DNA of 35,061 nucleotides. Origin: Deltaproteobacteria bacterium. GTDB taxonomy: Bacteria; Desulfobacterota; Deferrimicrobia; Deferrimicrobiales; Deferrimicrobiaceae. The stretch lies in NCBI GenBank assembly GCA_025356865.1, contig JANXQJ010000001.1, forward strand, positions 1-35,061, given 5' to 3'. Below, one piece after another: positions 17,368-26,474 of the stretch (its first letter is position 1; every line of letters starts with the position of its first letter). The notes under the pieces were generated by a model. It was not told the origin of the DNA. It made no database searches and was given only the letters and a program-made list of their open reading frames with translations. Made by a program: the position numbers and the translations under genes.

Positions 17368-18231
17368 ATGACCCCAAGGAACAGCCTGAACAAGGACGGG
17401 CCACCGTCGATCTACGTCGTCTCGGGCGGTGTCGGATCGAGCGCCCGCCAGATCGCCGAGAGCACGCTCGCGCAGTTTGCGACGGCCCGGGTGCCGATCA
17501 TCGTCAGGAAAAACGTGAAGGAGGTCGGGCAGCTCGAGGAGGTGGTCCTGGCTGCCGCGAGCGGCGGCGGGACGGTGCTGCACACCCTCGTGGACGACCG
17601 CCTGAGGGCGGCGCTGACCCGCCTCGGACGGGTGCACAAGGTCCCGACGATCGACCTCATGGGCCCCCTGCTCAGGCAGGTGGGCAAGATTACGGGGGAG
17701 AAGCCCCTCGGGGAGCCGGGACGCTACCGGAATCGCCGGAAGGAATATTTCGACCGGGCCGACGCCATCGACTTCACCGTGTCGCACGATGACGGGGCCA
17801 GGGTCGAGGACCTCCAGGAGGCCGACATCGTCATCCTGGGCGTCTCGCGGTGCGGAAAGACGCCGCTGTGCATGTACCTGGCGGTGCACGGGTGGAAGGT
17901 GGCGAACGTCCCGATCGTCAACGGCATCCCGGTGCCGGAGGAGATCTTCCAGCTCGAGCGTCGCCGCGTGATCGGGCTGCTCATCGATTACAACCGGCTG
18001 CTGGGTAACCGAAGGCAGCGGGACAATCGCATGGGCCGGCTCGGCGCCAGCAGCTATTCCGACCCCTCCGCGGTCTTCGACGAGATCGAGGCGGTGAGGA
18101 AGATCTACCGGAAAGGCAGGTTCCACGTGATCGACGTCACCGACAAGCCGATCGAGATCACCGCCGACGAGATCGTCACTTACGTCACCGAAGGCAGGGG
18201 CAAGTTGCAGTACCGGGCAGTGCCGTACTGA
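17368..18231 (+). CDS. Pyruvate,water dikinase regulatory protein (kinase/pyrophosphorylase, DUF299)
   Basis: IYVVSGGVGSSARQIAES, VHTLVDDRLR-like, DLMGPLL, FTVSHDDGARVEDLQEADIVILGVSRCGKTPLCMYLAVHGWKVANVPIV. Confidence 0.92.
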   Translation: MTPRNSLNKDGPPSIYVVSGGVGSSARQIAESTLAQFATARVPIIVRKNVKEVGQLEEVVLAAASGGGTVLHTLVDDRLRAALTRLGRVHKVPTIDLMGPLLRQVGKITGEKPLGEPGRYRNRRKEYFDRADAIDFTVSHDDGARVEDLQEADIVILGVSRCGKTPLCMYLAVHGWKVANVPIVNGIPVPEEIFQLERRRVIGLLIDYNRLLGNRRQRDNRMGRLGASSYSDPSAVFDEIEAVRKIYRKGRFHVIDVTDKPIEITADEIVTYVTEGRGKLQYRAVPY

Positions 18232-18365
18232 GTTCCCGTCGATCCTTGCATGTCCGTACTCGCGTTCGTCCCTGAAATAGCCGCCGCCCTATTCGGCGGC
18301 TCTTCCTCGCTACTCGCTCGGCGCCACCTTGGAGTTCGACCCTCTCCATCGAGCACCAGGACGAA

Positions 18366-18400
18366 AAAGAGCCCGGAGACTTTCGTCTCGGGCTCTTTGA
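18366..18400 (-). terminator. Intrinsic terminator after tRNA-Leu
   Basis: AAAGAGCCCGAGACGAAAGTCTCCGGGCTCTTTTT on the minus strand. Confidence 0.8.
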
Positions 18401-18406
18401 ATTTGC

Positions 18407-18493
18407 TGGTGCCGGAGGAGGGGGTCGAACCCTCACGTCCTTGCGGACACGGGATTTTGAGTCCCGCGCGTCTGCCAGTTCCACCACTCCGGC
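18407..18493 (-). tRNA. tRNA-Leu (anticodon CAA), CCA encoded
   Basis: GCCGGAGTGGTGGAACTGGCAGACGCGCGGGACTCAAAATCCCGTGTCCGCAAGGACGTGAGGGTTCGACCCCCTCCTCCGGCACCA; anticodon loop CTCAAAA, long variable arm. Confidence 0.95.
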
Positions 18494-18622
18494 GAATTCG
18501 GATTAGAAGAAACTTATACACGCAAACCATTGAAAATCCAAGCATGATTTCGGTGATTCCCGCTAAGGTTTCCTCGCCATTCTGCCGATAAGATAAGAAT
18601 AGGGGGATCGCCGCAACAATCC

Positions 18623-20734
18623 ATGCAATCGCAACGTCGCCAATCCATTATCCAGTCGTTATCCCTGGTGCTGCTCGGGGCAATGCTCGGATTCGTCACC
18701 GCCGCCCTCGAGTCGAGGCGGGCCGGGTGGGGGATCCTCGCCGCGAGTCTTGTCGCCCTTGGCCTGCTTGTTTTTTGGATGATCCGACGGAAGGACCATG
18801 ATTTCGACGGGCAGCCCGAGATCGCGGCGCGACTGCTCTCGCTCATGAACAACGTGCCGGGCGCGGTCTACAACGGGCGCCCGGACTGGTCGATCTCGTT
18901 CATGTCGGCCGATATCGAGCGGATGACGGGCATCCCCGCCTCCGAGTTCCAGTCCGGCGCGATGAAGTGGAAAGCGATGGTCCACCCGGACGACCTGCCC
19001 GAACTCGAGGGTGTCTTCCTGGACGCGGTCCGGGCGCGGGAAAAGGGCCTCCGCGTCGAATACCGGATCCGCCACCGGGACGGGCACGACATCTGGATCG
19101 CCGACCGGCGGCAATTCGCCTACGACCCCGGAGGACGCCTCCTTTACGTCGATGGCCTGATCCTCGACATCTCCCGCCGCAAGAAATCCGACGGGCAGCT
19201 CCGGCTGATGCAGTTCGCCGTCGACCATTCCGGCGACACCGCCTACTGGATCGATCCCGCAGGCCGGTTCATCTACGTGAACGAGGTGATGTGCCGCACG
19301 CTCGGCTACTCGCGGGACGAACTGCTCTCGATGACCATCCACGACATCAACCCGTCCTTTCCCGCTTCAGACTGGGCGGCGCACTGGGACCACCTCCGGA
19401 CGAGCAGGCACCTCATCATCGACACCAGCCACCAGGCGAAGGACGGGCGCCTCATACCCGTCGAGGTGACCGCCAACCACATCGAGTTCGACGGGATGGA
19501 ATACAACTGCGCGTCGGCGCGCGACCTTACGCTGCGCCTGCGCGCGCAGGCCGAGAGCCGCGAACTCCAGGCGCAGTTGATCCAGTCGCAGAAGATGGAA
19601 GCGATCGGCATCCTGGCCGGGGGGATTGCGCACGACTTCAACAACCTGCTCACCGGCATCATGGGATACGCCAACCTCCTGCAGGAAGGGGGCACCAGGG
19701 ACCCCGAAACGCTCAAGGCCGCGGGGGTGATCCAGGGGGCGGCCGAGCGGGCTTCCCAACTGACGGCCCAACTTCTCGGATTCGCCCGCAAGGGAAAGCA
19801 TCGCGCCGTTCCGGTCGACCTGCACAAGATGATCGGTCGCGTCATCGCCCTCCTGGACCGGACGCTCGACAAGCGGGTCAATATCGTCTCGCGCTTTTTC
19901 GCGGATCCGCTGAGAACCGTCGGAGACCCGTCCCAGCTCGAACAGGTCTTGATGAATCTGGCGATGAACGCGTGCGATGCGATGCCGGCCGGAGGCGAGC
20001 TGTGCTTCGTGACCGAACCCATCGAATTCGACGAGGCGTATTGCCGGGGGCACCGGGGGGCTAAGGCGGGCCGGTACGCGGCGCTTTATGTCGGCGATAC
20101 CGGCGTCGGCATTCCCGAGGAACTGCTGGGGAAGATTTTCGACCCGTTCTTCACGACCAAGGAACTGGGAAAAGGGACCGGGCTGGGGCTCTCGATGGTG
20201 TTCGGGATCGTCAAGAACCACGGCGGCTACATCGACGTCGAAAGTCTTCCCGGCTGTGGCGCCGTCTTCAAGGTGTATCTGCCGTTCTCGGACGAAATCG
20301 AAGAGCCGGCCGAGGAACGGACACAACCCCGGCTGGTGCTGGGTGCGGCACGAGGACGGATCCTGCTGATCGACGACCAGGATGAGGTTCGGGAGGTTTG
20401 CGGCGCAATGCTCATGAAGCTGGGCTACGATGTGATAACGGCGGTGGACGGCGCCGATGGTGCCGAAGTTTACGGCCGGATGGCTCAAGAGATCGATCTC
20501 GTGATCGTCGATATGGTCATGCCCAACCTGTCGGGGCGCGACTGCTTTCGGCGGCTCCGGGCGATCCGCCCGGACGTCCGCGCGATCCTGTCGACCGGCT
20601 ACAGTCTCGAGGGCGCCGTCGAGGAAACCATGCGCGAAGGAATCTGCGGTTTCATCCAGAAACCGTACCGCCTCGAGCAACTGGCCCGCGCAACCGAAGA
20701 GGCGTTGGCCATCCCGCTGGATAAATTTACCTGA
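18623..20734 (+). CDS. PAS-domain hybrid sensor histidine kinase with receiver domain
   Basis: Two PAS domains, [93 protein letters not shown]. Confidence 0.93.
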   Translation: MQSQRRQSIIQSLSLVLLGAMLGFVTAALESRRAGWGILAASLVALGLLVFWMIRRKDHDFDGQPEIAARLLSLMNNVPGAVYNGRPDWSISFMSADIERMTGIPASEFQSGAMKWKAMVHPDDLPELEGVFLDAVRAREKGLRVEYRIRHRDGHDIWIADRRQFAYDPGGRLLYVDGLILDISRRKKSDGQLRLMQFAVDHSGDTAYWIDPAGRFIYVNEVMCRTLGYSRDELLSMTIHDINPSFPASDWAAHWDHLRTSRHLIIDTSHQAKDGRLIPVEVTANHIEFDGMEYNCASARDLTLRLRAQAESRELQAQLIQSQKMEAIGILAGGIAHDFNNLLTGIMGYANLLQEGGTRDPETLKAAGVIQGAAERASQLTAQLLGFARKGKHRAVPVDLHKMIGRVIALLDRTLDKRVNIVSRFFADPLRTVGDPSQLEQVLMNLAMNACDAMPAGGELCFVTEPIEFDEAYCRGHRGAKAGRYAALYVGDTGVGIPEELLGKIFDPFFTTKELGKGTGLGLSMVFGIVKNHGGYIDVESLPGCGAVFKVYLPFSDEIEEPAEERTQPRLVLGAARGRILLIDDQDEVREVCGAMLMKLGYDVITAVDGADGAEVYGRMAQEIDLVIVDMVMPNLSGRDCFRRLRAIRPDVRAILSTGYSLEGAVEETMREGICGFIQKPYRLEQLARATEEALAIPLDKFT

Positions 20735-20755
20735 AACGGGGACAATGCGACTCTT

Positions 20756-22165
20756 ATGACAATTCCCCTGCCCGCAACCAAGATCGTCTGCACGATCGGA
20801 CCGTCGAGTTCCTCCTCCGGCGTGATCGCCTCGCTCATCGAGGCGGGCATGTCGGTCGCCCGCCTCAACTTCTCGCACGGCTCCCACGAGGACCACGCCA
20901 AGGTGGTCACCCGTGTTCGCCACGAAGCACATCGGCAAAACCGCTTTGTCGCCATCATGCAGGACCTTCAGGGCCCCAAGATCCGGTTGGGCCTGTTCCC
21001 GTCGGGCAAGGTGCTGATCGAGACGGGCGCCTCCTTCACCCTGACGACCGAAAACGTTTCATGCAACGCTTCGATCGCTTCGGTGTCGCACAAGGGGCTT
21101 CCGGGCGACGTCCGCGCAGGTGACGAGATCCGGATCAACGACGGGCTCGTCCGGCTTCGCGTGCACTCGGTCTCGGGGCGGCGGGTGGATTGCAAGGTGA
21201 CCGAGGGGGGGGAGATCGGCGACCGGAAAGGCGTCAACCTGCCGGGGCGCAACGTGTCGATGCCGTCCCTGACGCGCAAGGATGCCGCCGACCTGGTGCT
21301 CGGGCTTGCGCTGGACGTCGACTACGTGGCGCTCTCGTTCGTGCGCACGGCGGCCGACGTGGCCGGGTTAAAGAAGAAGATTCGCGCCGCCGGCAAGGAT
21401 ATCCCGGTGATCGCCAAACTCGAAAAGGCGCAGGCGGTCGAGAACCTGGCGTCGATCCTGTCGGTGGTCGACGGCGTCCTCGTCGCGCGCGGCGACCTGG
21501 GGGTCGAAACGGAGCTGACCGATCTTCCGATGCTGCAGAAGCGGATCCTGCGCGAGGCGTCGCGGGCCGGCGTCGTCGCGATCACGGCGACGCAGATGCT
21601 CGAATCGATGACGCACAACCCGATGCCGACGCGCGCCGAGGTGTCCGACGTCGCCAATGCGGTGCTCGACGGGACCGACGCGGTGATGCTCTCGGGCGAG
21701 ACGGCCTCCGGCGAGTACCCGGTGGAGGCGGTGGTCACGATGCGCAAGGTCGCGTTTTCCGCCGAGGCCCAGCGGGAAGCATTCCCCTATGACCTGACCG
21801 AATCGCTCGGCATTCCCGGCGTGGTCGCCGAAGCGGCCTGTCGGGCGGCCGTAAAGGCCTCCGCGAGCCGAATCGTCGCTTTTACCCGGTCCGGGTTGAC
21901 GGCCCGGATGGTCTCCAAGTTTCGCCCGGCCACGCCCGTCGTCGCCTTCACCGCGTTCGAATCGTCGGCGTGCCGGATGGCGCTCTTCAACGGCGTCGAG
22001 CCGTTCGTCCTGCCCGAAACCGAGACGATGCGCGCCGACCGGGTGGTCGAACTCGCTGTCAAGTTTCTTCGGGAGAAAAACATGGCGGGCCGGGGCGACA
22101 GGCTGGTGTTCGTCTACGGTTCGGTCGGCGGCCATTGCGACAAGATGCGCGTGGTCCAGATATGA
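20756..22165 (+). CDS. pyk: Pyruvate kinase
   Basis: TKIVCTIGPSSSSSGVIASLIEAGMSVARLNFSHGSHEDH, DGVLVARGDLGVE, ATQMLESMTHNPMPTRAEVSDVANAVLDGTDAVMLSGETASGEYPVEAV. Confidence 0.97.
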   Translation: MTIPLPATKIVCTIGPSSSSSGVIASLIEAGMSVARLNFSHGSHEDHAKVVTRVRHEAHRQNRFVAIMQDLQGPKIRLGLFPSGKVLIETGASFTLTTENVSCNASIASVSHKGLPGDVRAGDEIRINDGLVRLRVHSVSGRRVDCKVTEGGEIGDRKGVNLPGRNVSMPSLTRKDAADLVLGLALDVDYVALSFVRTAADVAGLKKKIRAAGKDIPVIAKLEKAQAVENLASILSVVDGVLVARGDLGVETELTDLPMLQKRILREASRAGVVAITATQMLESMTHNPMPTRAEVSDVANAVLDGTDAVMLSGETASGEYPVEAVVTMRKVAFSAEAQREAFPYDLTESLGIPGVVAEAACRAAVKASASRIVAFTRSGLTARMVSKFRPATPVVAFTAFESSACRMALFNGVEPFVLPETETMRADRVVELAVKFLREKNMAGRGDRLVFVYGSVGGHCDKMRVVQI

Positions 22166-22650
22166 ACCTGCTCGATATCGCCATCGCCGGGTCATGCATC
22201 GGGTTCGCGCTCTCGGGACTGCTCAAGGGGCTGGTCCGGCAGGCGGCGGGGTGGACCGGATTGATACTCGGGCACCTGGCCGGCGTCAAGTTCCACGGAT
22301 TCGTGCAGCGGATGCTGCAACTCGATTTCCCGAAGGCCGAGACGGTCGCCTACCTGGTCACGTTCGTTGGGGTCTACGTCGCGGTGAGGCTCGTGGGCTC
22401 GATGCTCGAGCGGCGCGTGCGGGGGTCGAAACTCTCGGGTGCCGACCGGTTCATCGGGGGGGCGGCCGGATTGCTCAAGGGCGTCCTGCTCTCGATCCTG
22501 CTCGTCTTCGTGATGGTCGTATTCCTGCCCCGGGATGCCCGGTTCCTGCACACTTCGAAACTGACTCCCAGGGTGATCGTCGCCGCCCGTTGGATGGCGC
22601 CGGCCTTCCCGGCCAAGGTGCAGGACGCGTTCAACGAGAAGTTCAGGTAA
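22162..22650 (+). CDS. CvpA family membrane protein
   Basis: ATGA overlap with pyk; MNLLDIAIAGSCIGFALSGLLKGLVRQAAGWTGLILG, four TM helices, GGAAGLLKGVLLSILLVFVMV. Confidence 0.85.
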   Translation: MNLLDIAIAGSCIGFALSGLLKGLVRQAAGWTGLILGHLAGVKFHGFVQRMLQLDFPKAETVAYLVTFVGVYVAVRLVGSMLERRVRGSKLSGADRFIGGAAGLLKGVLLSILLVFVMVVFLPRDARFLHTSKLTPRVIVAARWMAPAFPAKVQDAFNEKFR

Positions 22651-22653
22651 GAA

Positions 22654-22722
22654 CCGCATTTCTCGCCAAGATTCTGCTACGGCGCCGCCTCGCTATGAAC
22701 CCAGGCGAGAAATGCGGGTTTT
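22654..22722. terminator. Bidirectional terminator-like inverted repeat between cvpA and thiC; also a member of a small repeat family
   Basis: CCGCATTTCTCGCC ... GGCGAGAAATGCGG followed by GTTTTTC. Confidence 0.75.
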
Positions 22723-22757
22723 TCGAATCCCCCGGCCGTTTCGCCCGTGGGTTGTCG

Positions 22758-24050
22758 TCACTTTGCCTTCCGGATCGCCTTCGCCGACGTCTTGATCGCG
22801 CACAGGTCCGCGCACATCGTGCAGGTCGTGTCGTCGGTCGTGGGCATCATGCCGCCCCGCATCTCCCTCGCCAGTTCAGGGTCGATCGACAACTCGATCT
22901 GGCTTTTCCAGTCGAGACGCTGCCGGGCATCGGCCATGGCGTTGTCCCAGTCGATCGCCCCGGGGATTCCGCGGGCGATGTCGGCCGCGTGCCCCGCGAT
23001 CCGCGAAGCGATGACGCCGGTTTTCACGTCCTCGAGCGGCGGAAGGCGCAGGTGCTCGGACGGCGTGACGTAGCAGAGGAAATCGGCGCCGTGCCATGCG
23101 GCGATCGCGCCGCCGATCGCCGACGTGATGTGGTCGTAGCCGGGGGCGATGTCGGTGACCAGGGGGCCCAGGACGTAGAACGGCGCGCCGTGGCAAAGCC
23201 TTTTCTGGATCTGCATGTTGGCGATGATCTGGTGGAGCGGAACGTGCCCCGGCCCCTCGATCATCACCTGGACGTCGCGTGCCCACGCCCGCTCGGTCAA
23301 TTCGCCAAGCGTCGATAGTTCGTGGATCTGCGCCCGGTCGGTCGCGTCGGAAATGCAGCCGGGCCTGAGGCCGTCCCCAAGCGAGAGCGTGATGTCGTAT
23401 TCGTTGCAGATGTCGAGCAGCCGGTCGTACTGTTCGTAGAAGGGGTTTTCCCGGTCGTTGACGTCCATCCACTCGGCGAGCAGCGAACCGCCGCGCGAGA
23501 CGATGTCGAGCCGGCGTCCTTCGCGGGTCAACCGCTCGATCGTGGCGCGCGTGACGCCGCAGTGGATGGTCATGAAGTCGACGCCGTCCTCGGCTTGCTT
23601 CAAGATTCCGGCGAAGAAGTCATCGGCGGTCAGCTCGACCCACGATTTTTTCGAAAGGATTCCGTCGGAGGCGGCCTGGTAGACCGGGACCGTGCCGATC
23701 ATCACCGGGCACTCGGCCAGGATCGCCCGGCGGATCTCGTCGATCGGGCCGCCGGTCGAGAGGTCCATCACCGCGTCGGCGCCCGCCGCGACGGCCACCC
23801 GCATCTTCTCGAGTTCGAGCGCCACGTCGGCCCGGTCGCGCGACGAACCCACGTTGGCGTTGATCTTGATCTTGAGCCCTTCGCCCACCGCGATCGGTTC
23901 GATCGCCCGTCGTTTCTTGTTCTTGGGGATGACGACCTTGCCTTCGGCGACCTTTCGTCGAAGCATTTCGGGGTCGACGTTCTCCCGGAGCGCCGCCGCC
24001 AGGATCTCGGGAACCGGTTTTCCGTTTCGTGCGCGGTACATCAGCGTCAT
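22758..24050 (-). CDS. thiC: Phosphomethylpyrimidine synthase ThiC
   Basis: MTLMYRARNGKPVPEILAAALRENVDPEMLRRKVAEGKVVIPKN, SLGDGLRPGCISDATD, VMIEGPGHVPLHQI, C-terminal CTMCADLCAIK. Confidence 0.95.
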   Translation of the reverse strand: MTLMYRARNGKPVPEILAAALRENVDPEMLRRKVAEGKVVIPKNKKRRAIEPIAVGEGLKIKINANVGSSRDRADVALELEKMRVAVAAGADAVMDLSTGGPIDEIRRAILAECPVMIGTVPVYQAASDGILSKKSWVELTADDFFAGILKQAEDGVDFMTIHCGVTRATIERLTREGRRLDIVSRGGSLLAEWMDVNDRENPFYEQYDRLLDICNEYDITLSLGDGLRPGCISDATDRAQIHELSTLGELTERAWARDVQVMIEGPGHVPLHQIIANMQIQKRLCHGAPFYVLGPLVTDIAPGYDHITSAIGGAIAAWHGADFLCYVTPSEHLRLPPLEDVKTGVIASRIAGHAADIARGIPGAIDWDNAMADARQRLDWKSQIELSIDPELAREMRGGMMPTTDDTTCTMCADLCAIKTSAKAIRKAK

Positions 24051-24082
24051 GCGACACCTTCCTTGTTTTTCATCAAATGAAA

Positions 24083-24109
24083 AAACCGCTTGCCGGGCCG
24101 GCTGCGGTT
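24083..24109 (-). terminator. Terminator/attenuator-like hairpin in the thiC leader
   Basis: Minus strand AACCGC-agccggcccggcaa-GCGGTTTTTT with inner GCCGG/CCGGC pairing, upstream of the thiC ATG. Confidence 0.5.
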
Positions 24110-24134
24110 CGTGGCGGCAGCGTATAATAATACG

Positions 24135-24764
24135 ATGGGCTCGCGTGAATTTCAGGAAAAACTGGCGGATGCCGTCAGCCACGGGATCGGATTGCTGGCG
24201 AGCGTCGTTGCGCTGCCGCTGCTGGTCGTCGTGGCGGTCCGGCACGGAAGCGCGTGGAACGTCACCGGGTCGTCTGTTTTCGGCGGAACCATGGTGCTGC
24301 TCTACCTGGCCTCCACGTTGTACCACGCATTCCCCGAAGGCCGGGCCAGGGACTTTTTCCACCGGATGGATCACAGCGCGATATTCATCTTCATCGCCGG
24401 AACCTACACGCCTTTCATCCTGGGGCCGTTGCGCGGGACGCTGGGTTGGCTGCTGTTCGGCGCGGTCTGGGGCACGGCGCTCACCGGGGTGATCCTCAAG
24501 GCGGCCGGACGCCTGCGCAGCCGGTTCGCGTCGGTCGCGCTTTACGTGACGATGGGTTGGGTGGTCGTGATCGCGGCCCGCGAACTCTGGCTCCACGTGC
24601 CGCCGGCCGGAATCGCCTGGCTGGTCGCGGGCGGCATCCTCTACACGCTCGGCGTGCCGTTCTACGTGGCGAAGCGGATGCGCTACCACCACGCCGCCTG
24701 GCACTTCTTCGTGCTCGGTGGCTCCATCTGCCACTTCTTCGCGGTCCTCTGGTACACCGCGTGA
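24135..24764 (+). CDS. Hemolysin III / PAQR family membrane protein
   Basis: DAVSHGIGLLASV, LYLASTLYHAFPEGRARDFFHRMDHSAIFIFIAGTYTPF, YHHAAWHFFVLGGSICHFFAVLWY. Confidence 0.93.
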   Translation: MGSREFQEKLADAVSHGIGLLASVVALPLLVVVAVRHGSAWNVTGSSVFGGTMVLLYLASTLYHAFPEGRARDFFHRMDHSAIFIFIAGTYTPFILGPLRGTLGWLLFGAVWGTALTGVILKAAGRLRSRFASVALYVTMGWVVVIAARELWLHVPPAGIAWLVAGGILYTLGVPFYVAKRMRYHHAAWHFFVLGGSICHFFAVLWYTA

Positions 24765-24773
24765 CCTCCTTGG

Positions 24774-24950
24774 CCCGCATTTCTCGCGACCTCCCTCTAC
24801 GGCGGCGGATACGGGCATATCGACTGCGTTCCGCTCGATCGGGCTCCTCGACGTAGTGTCAACTACGCCTGCGTCGCCCTCAGGTCGCGCGCCTTGTATC
24901 CCCGCCCGGCTGCGCCGCCAAAGCGACGAAGCGTGGTGGGAAATGCGAGC
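24774..24950. repeat. Long structured intergenic repeat element (partial second copy at 22654-22717)
   Basis: CCGCATTTCTCGC..CTACGGCG start shared with 22654; outer arms GCATTTCTC/GGGAAATGC, nested CTACGGCGGCG/CGCCGCC, GGATAC/GTATCC, CGTAG/CTACG. Confidence 0.55.
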
Positions 24951-25684
24951 TAGCCGGGTTGTTCGGGCTGGGTGTGGTCGCGGTCGAGCGTGTTGAGGTA
25001 GAGCTGGATCAGTTTGTTGAGCGGATCGCGGAAGAGGGCGGTTTCCCAGTCGCGGCGGGCTTCGTTCTTTCGGCCGAGCAACAGGTTGATGACGCCCTGC
25101 TGCGTGAGCGCCGGGACGTTGTCGGGATGCTCCGCCAGGACCTGGCCCGTTTCGACCAGTGCGTCCTCGAGGCGGCCAGATTCCCGGAGCGCCACGGCAA
25201 GCCGGATGCGCAGGTCGGGGAATCCGGGGGCAACCGTCAACGCCTGCCGGTATTCGCGGATCGCGTCGGGGTGCTGATCCAGCGCCAGGTAAAGCTCGGC
25301 CAGTTCGGCGTGCAGGTTGGCGATCTTGCCCCGGAACAGGCTGCCCTGCGCGACGGTCTCCCGGGATGGCGGCGCGATCGACTCGTTGGCGCGCCGATAG
25401 GCGTCCTTCGCCTCCTCGTAGCGGCCCAGTTCGTTCAGCGCGATCGAGAGCGACAGCAGCGCTTCCGTATAGCCCGGATTGATCTCGAGACTCTTTTCGA
25501 AATAGCCGATCGCCCGTTCGAAATCGCCTTGATGATGGAAGATCAGCCCCAGCGTGTAGAAGATGTCGGCATAGGCGGCCCCGCCTTCGACAGCCTCCAC
25601 CAGCAGTTCGGCTGCGCGCGGGAAATCCTTTTCATCAAAGGCGCGCTTCCCCATCGCGATCAACGTGGACAGGTCGCTGCTCAC
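24950..25684 (-). CDS. Tetratricopeptide repeat protein
   Basis: Multiple TPR units (AYADIFYTLGLIFHHQGDFERAIGYFEKSLEINPGYTEALLSLSIALNELGRYEEAKDAYRRA). Confidence 0.88.
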   Translation of the reverse strand: MSSDLSTLIAMGKRAFDEKDFPRAAELLVEAVEGGAAYADIFYTLGLIFHHQGDFERAIGYFEKSLEINPGYTEALLSLSIALNELGRYEEAKDAYRRANESIAPPSRETVAQGSLFRGKIANLHAELAELYLALDQHPDAIREYRQALTVAPGFPDLRIRLAVALRESGRLEDALVETGQVLAEHPDNVPALTQQGVINLLLGRKNEARRDWETALFRDPLNKLIQLYLNTLDRDHTQPEQPG

Positions 25685-26415
25685 TAGTTGTCTCCTTTGA
25701 AACCGGGGAATCGTTTGGCGAGGGTGTCGCGGGTTGCAGAGGCTTCAGCCTGTTTTCCTGCTTTCTCGAGCGCCTTGGCCTGAAGCGACATCAGCACCGG
25801 GGTCGCCGGCGTGTCGGGAAAATCGGCTACGGCGCGCTGCGCCCGCAGCGACGCGCTCTCGGGCAGTTTGCGCTTCAGGTAATGGCGGACAACCAGCAAC
25901 TCGTGCTCGGCGAGGCGTGCCCGAAGCGACCGGATCCGTTCGTGCGCCTGCGTGGCCCGCGGGCCGCTTCCCTCCTTCTGGAGGAACAGGCCGAAGACGC
26001 GAATCGCCTCGACCGTCTTGATCTGGTCGCGCCCGGGGTCGGCCGCGTCGCGGGACAACAGCTCGCCCTTCCGGTAGAGGGCATGGGCCACGTTGTCGTC
26101 CGTCGGGTAAAGCCGCAGGAAATCGTCGAACGCGCTTTCGGCTTCGATGGCGTCGCCCCGCTCCATGCGGGCGTCGGCCAGCGCGATCTGCGCCCGGGAG
26201 GCGATCGGCGAGGCGGGATACTTCTCGAGCAGGACCTGGAAATGATCGGCGGCGGATCCGTAGGATTTTTCGGAGACGAGCTTGTTCCCGCGCGCGAATA
26301 TTTCGGTGTCGGTCAGTTTGCTCTGTCGCGTGATTTTTTCGGAGCAGCCGGCCGCGGCCAGCATGAGGGCTGCCAGGACCAGCGCGTGGGCAAGAAGGGA
26401 GTGCGTTCTGCGCAT
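25684..26415 (-). CDS. BamD-like/TPR outer-membrane lipoprotein
   Basis: Lipobox LALMLAAAGCSEK-type N-terminus (MRRTHSLLAHALVLAALMLAAAGC); repeats AADHFQVLLEKYPASPIASRAQIALADARMERGDAIEAESAFDDFLRLYPTDDNV. Confidence 0.8.
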   Translation of the reverse strand: MRRTHSLLAHALVLAALMLAAAGCSEKITRQSKLTDTEIFARGNKLVSEKSYGSAADHFQVLLEKYPASPIASRAQIALADARMERGDAIEAESAFDDFLRLYPTDDNVAHALYRKGELLSRDAADPGRDQIKTVEAIRVFGLFLQKEGSGPRATQAHERIRSLRARLAEHELLVVRHYLKRKLPESASLRAQRAVADFPDTPATPVLMSLQAKALEKAGKQAEASATRDTLAKRFPGFKGDN

Positions 26416-26474
26416 GGCCTGACGGTAGTATAGCCCCGCCGGATTGTCAACGTGGGGTCTCATCCGACGCACCC

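Noticed and set aside
18232-18365. Possible extra small RNA or tRNA-like segment downstream of tRNA-Leu (GCCGCC...GGCGGC hairpin)
   Set aside because: Only a short hairpin after the tRNA terminator; no tRNA fold or known ncRNA signature could be supported.
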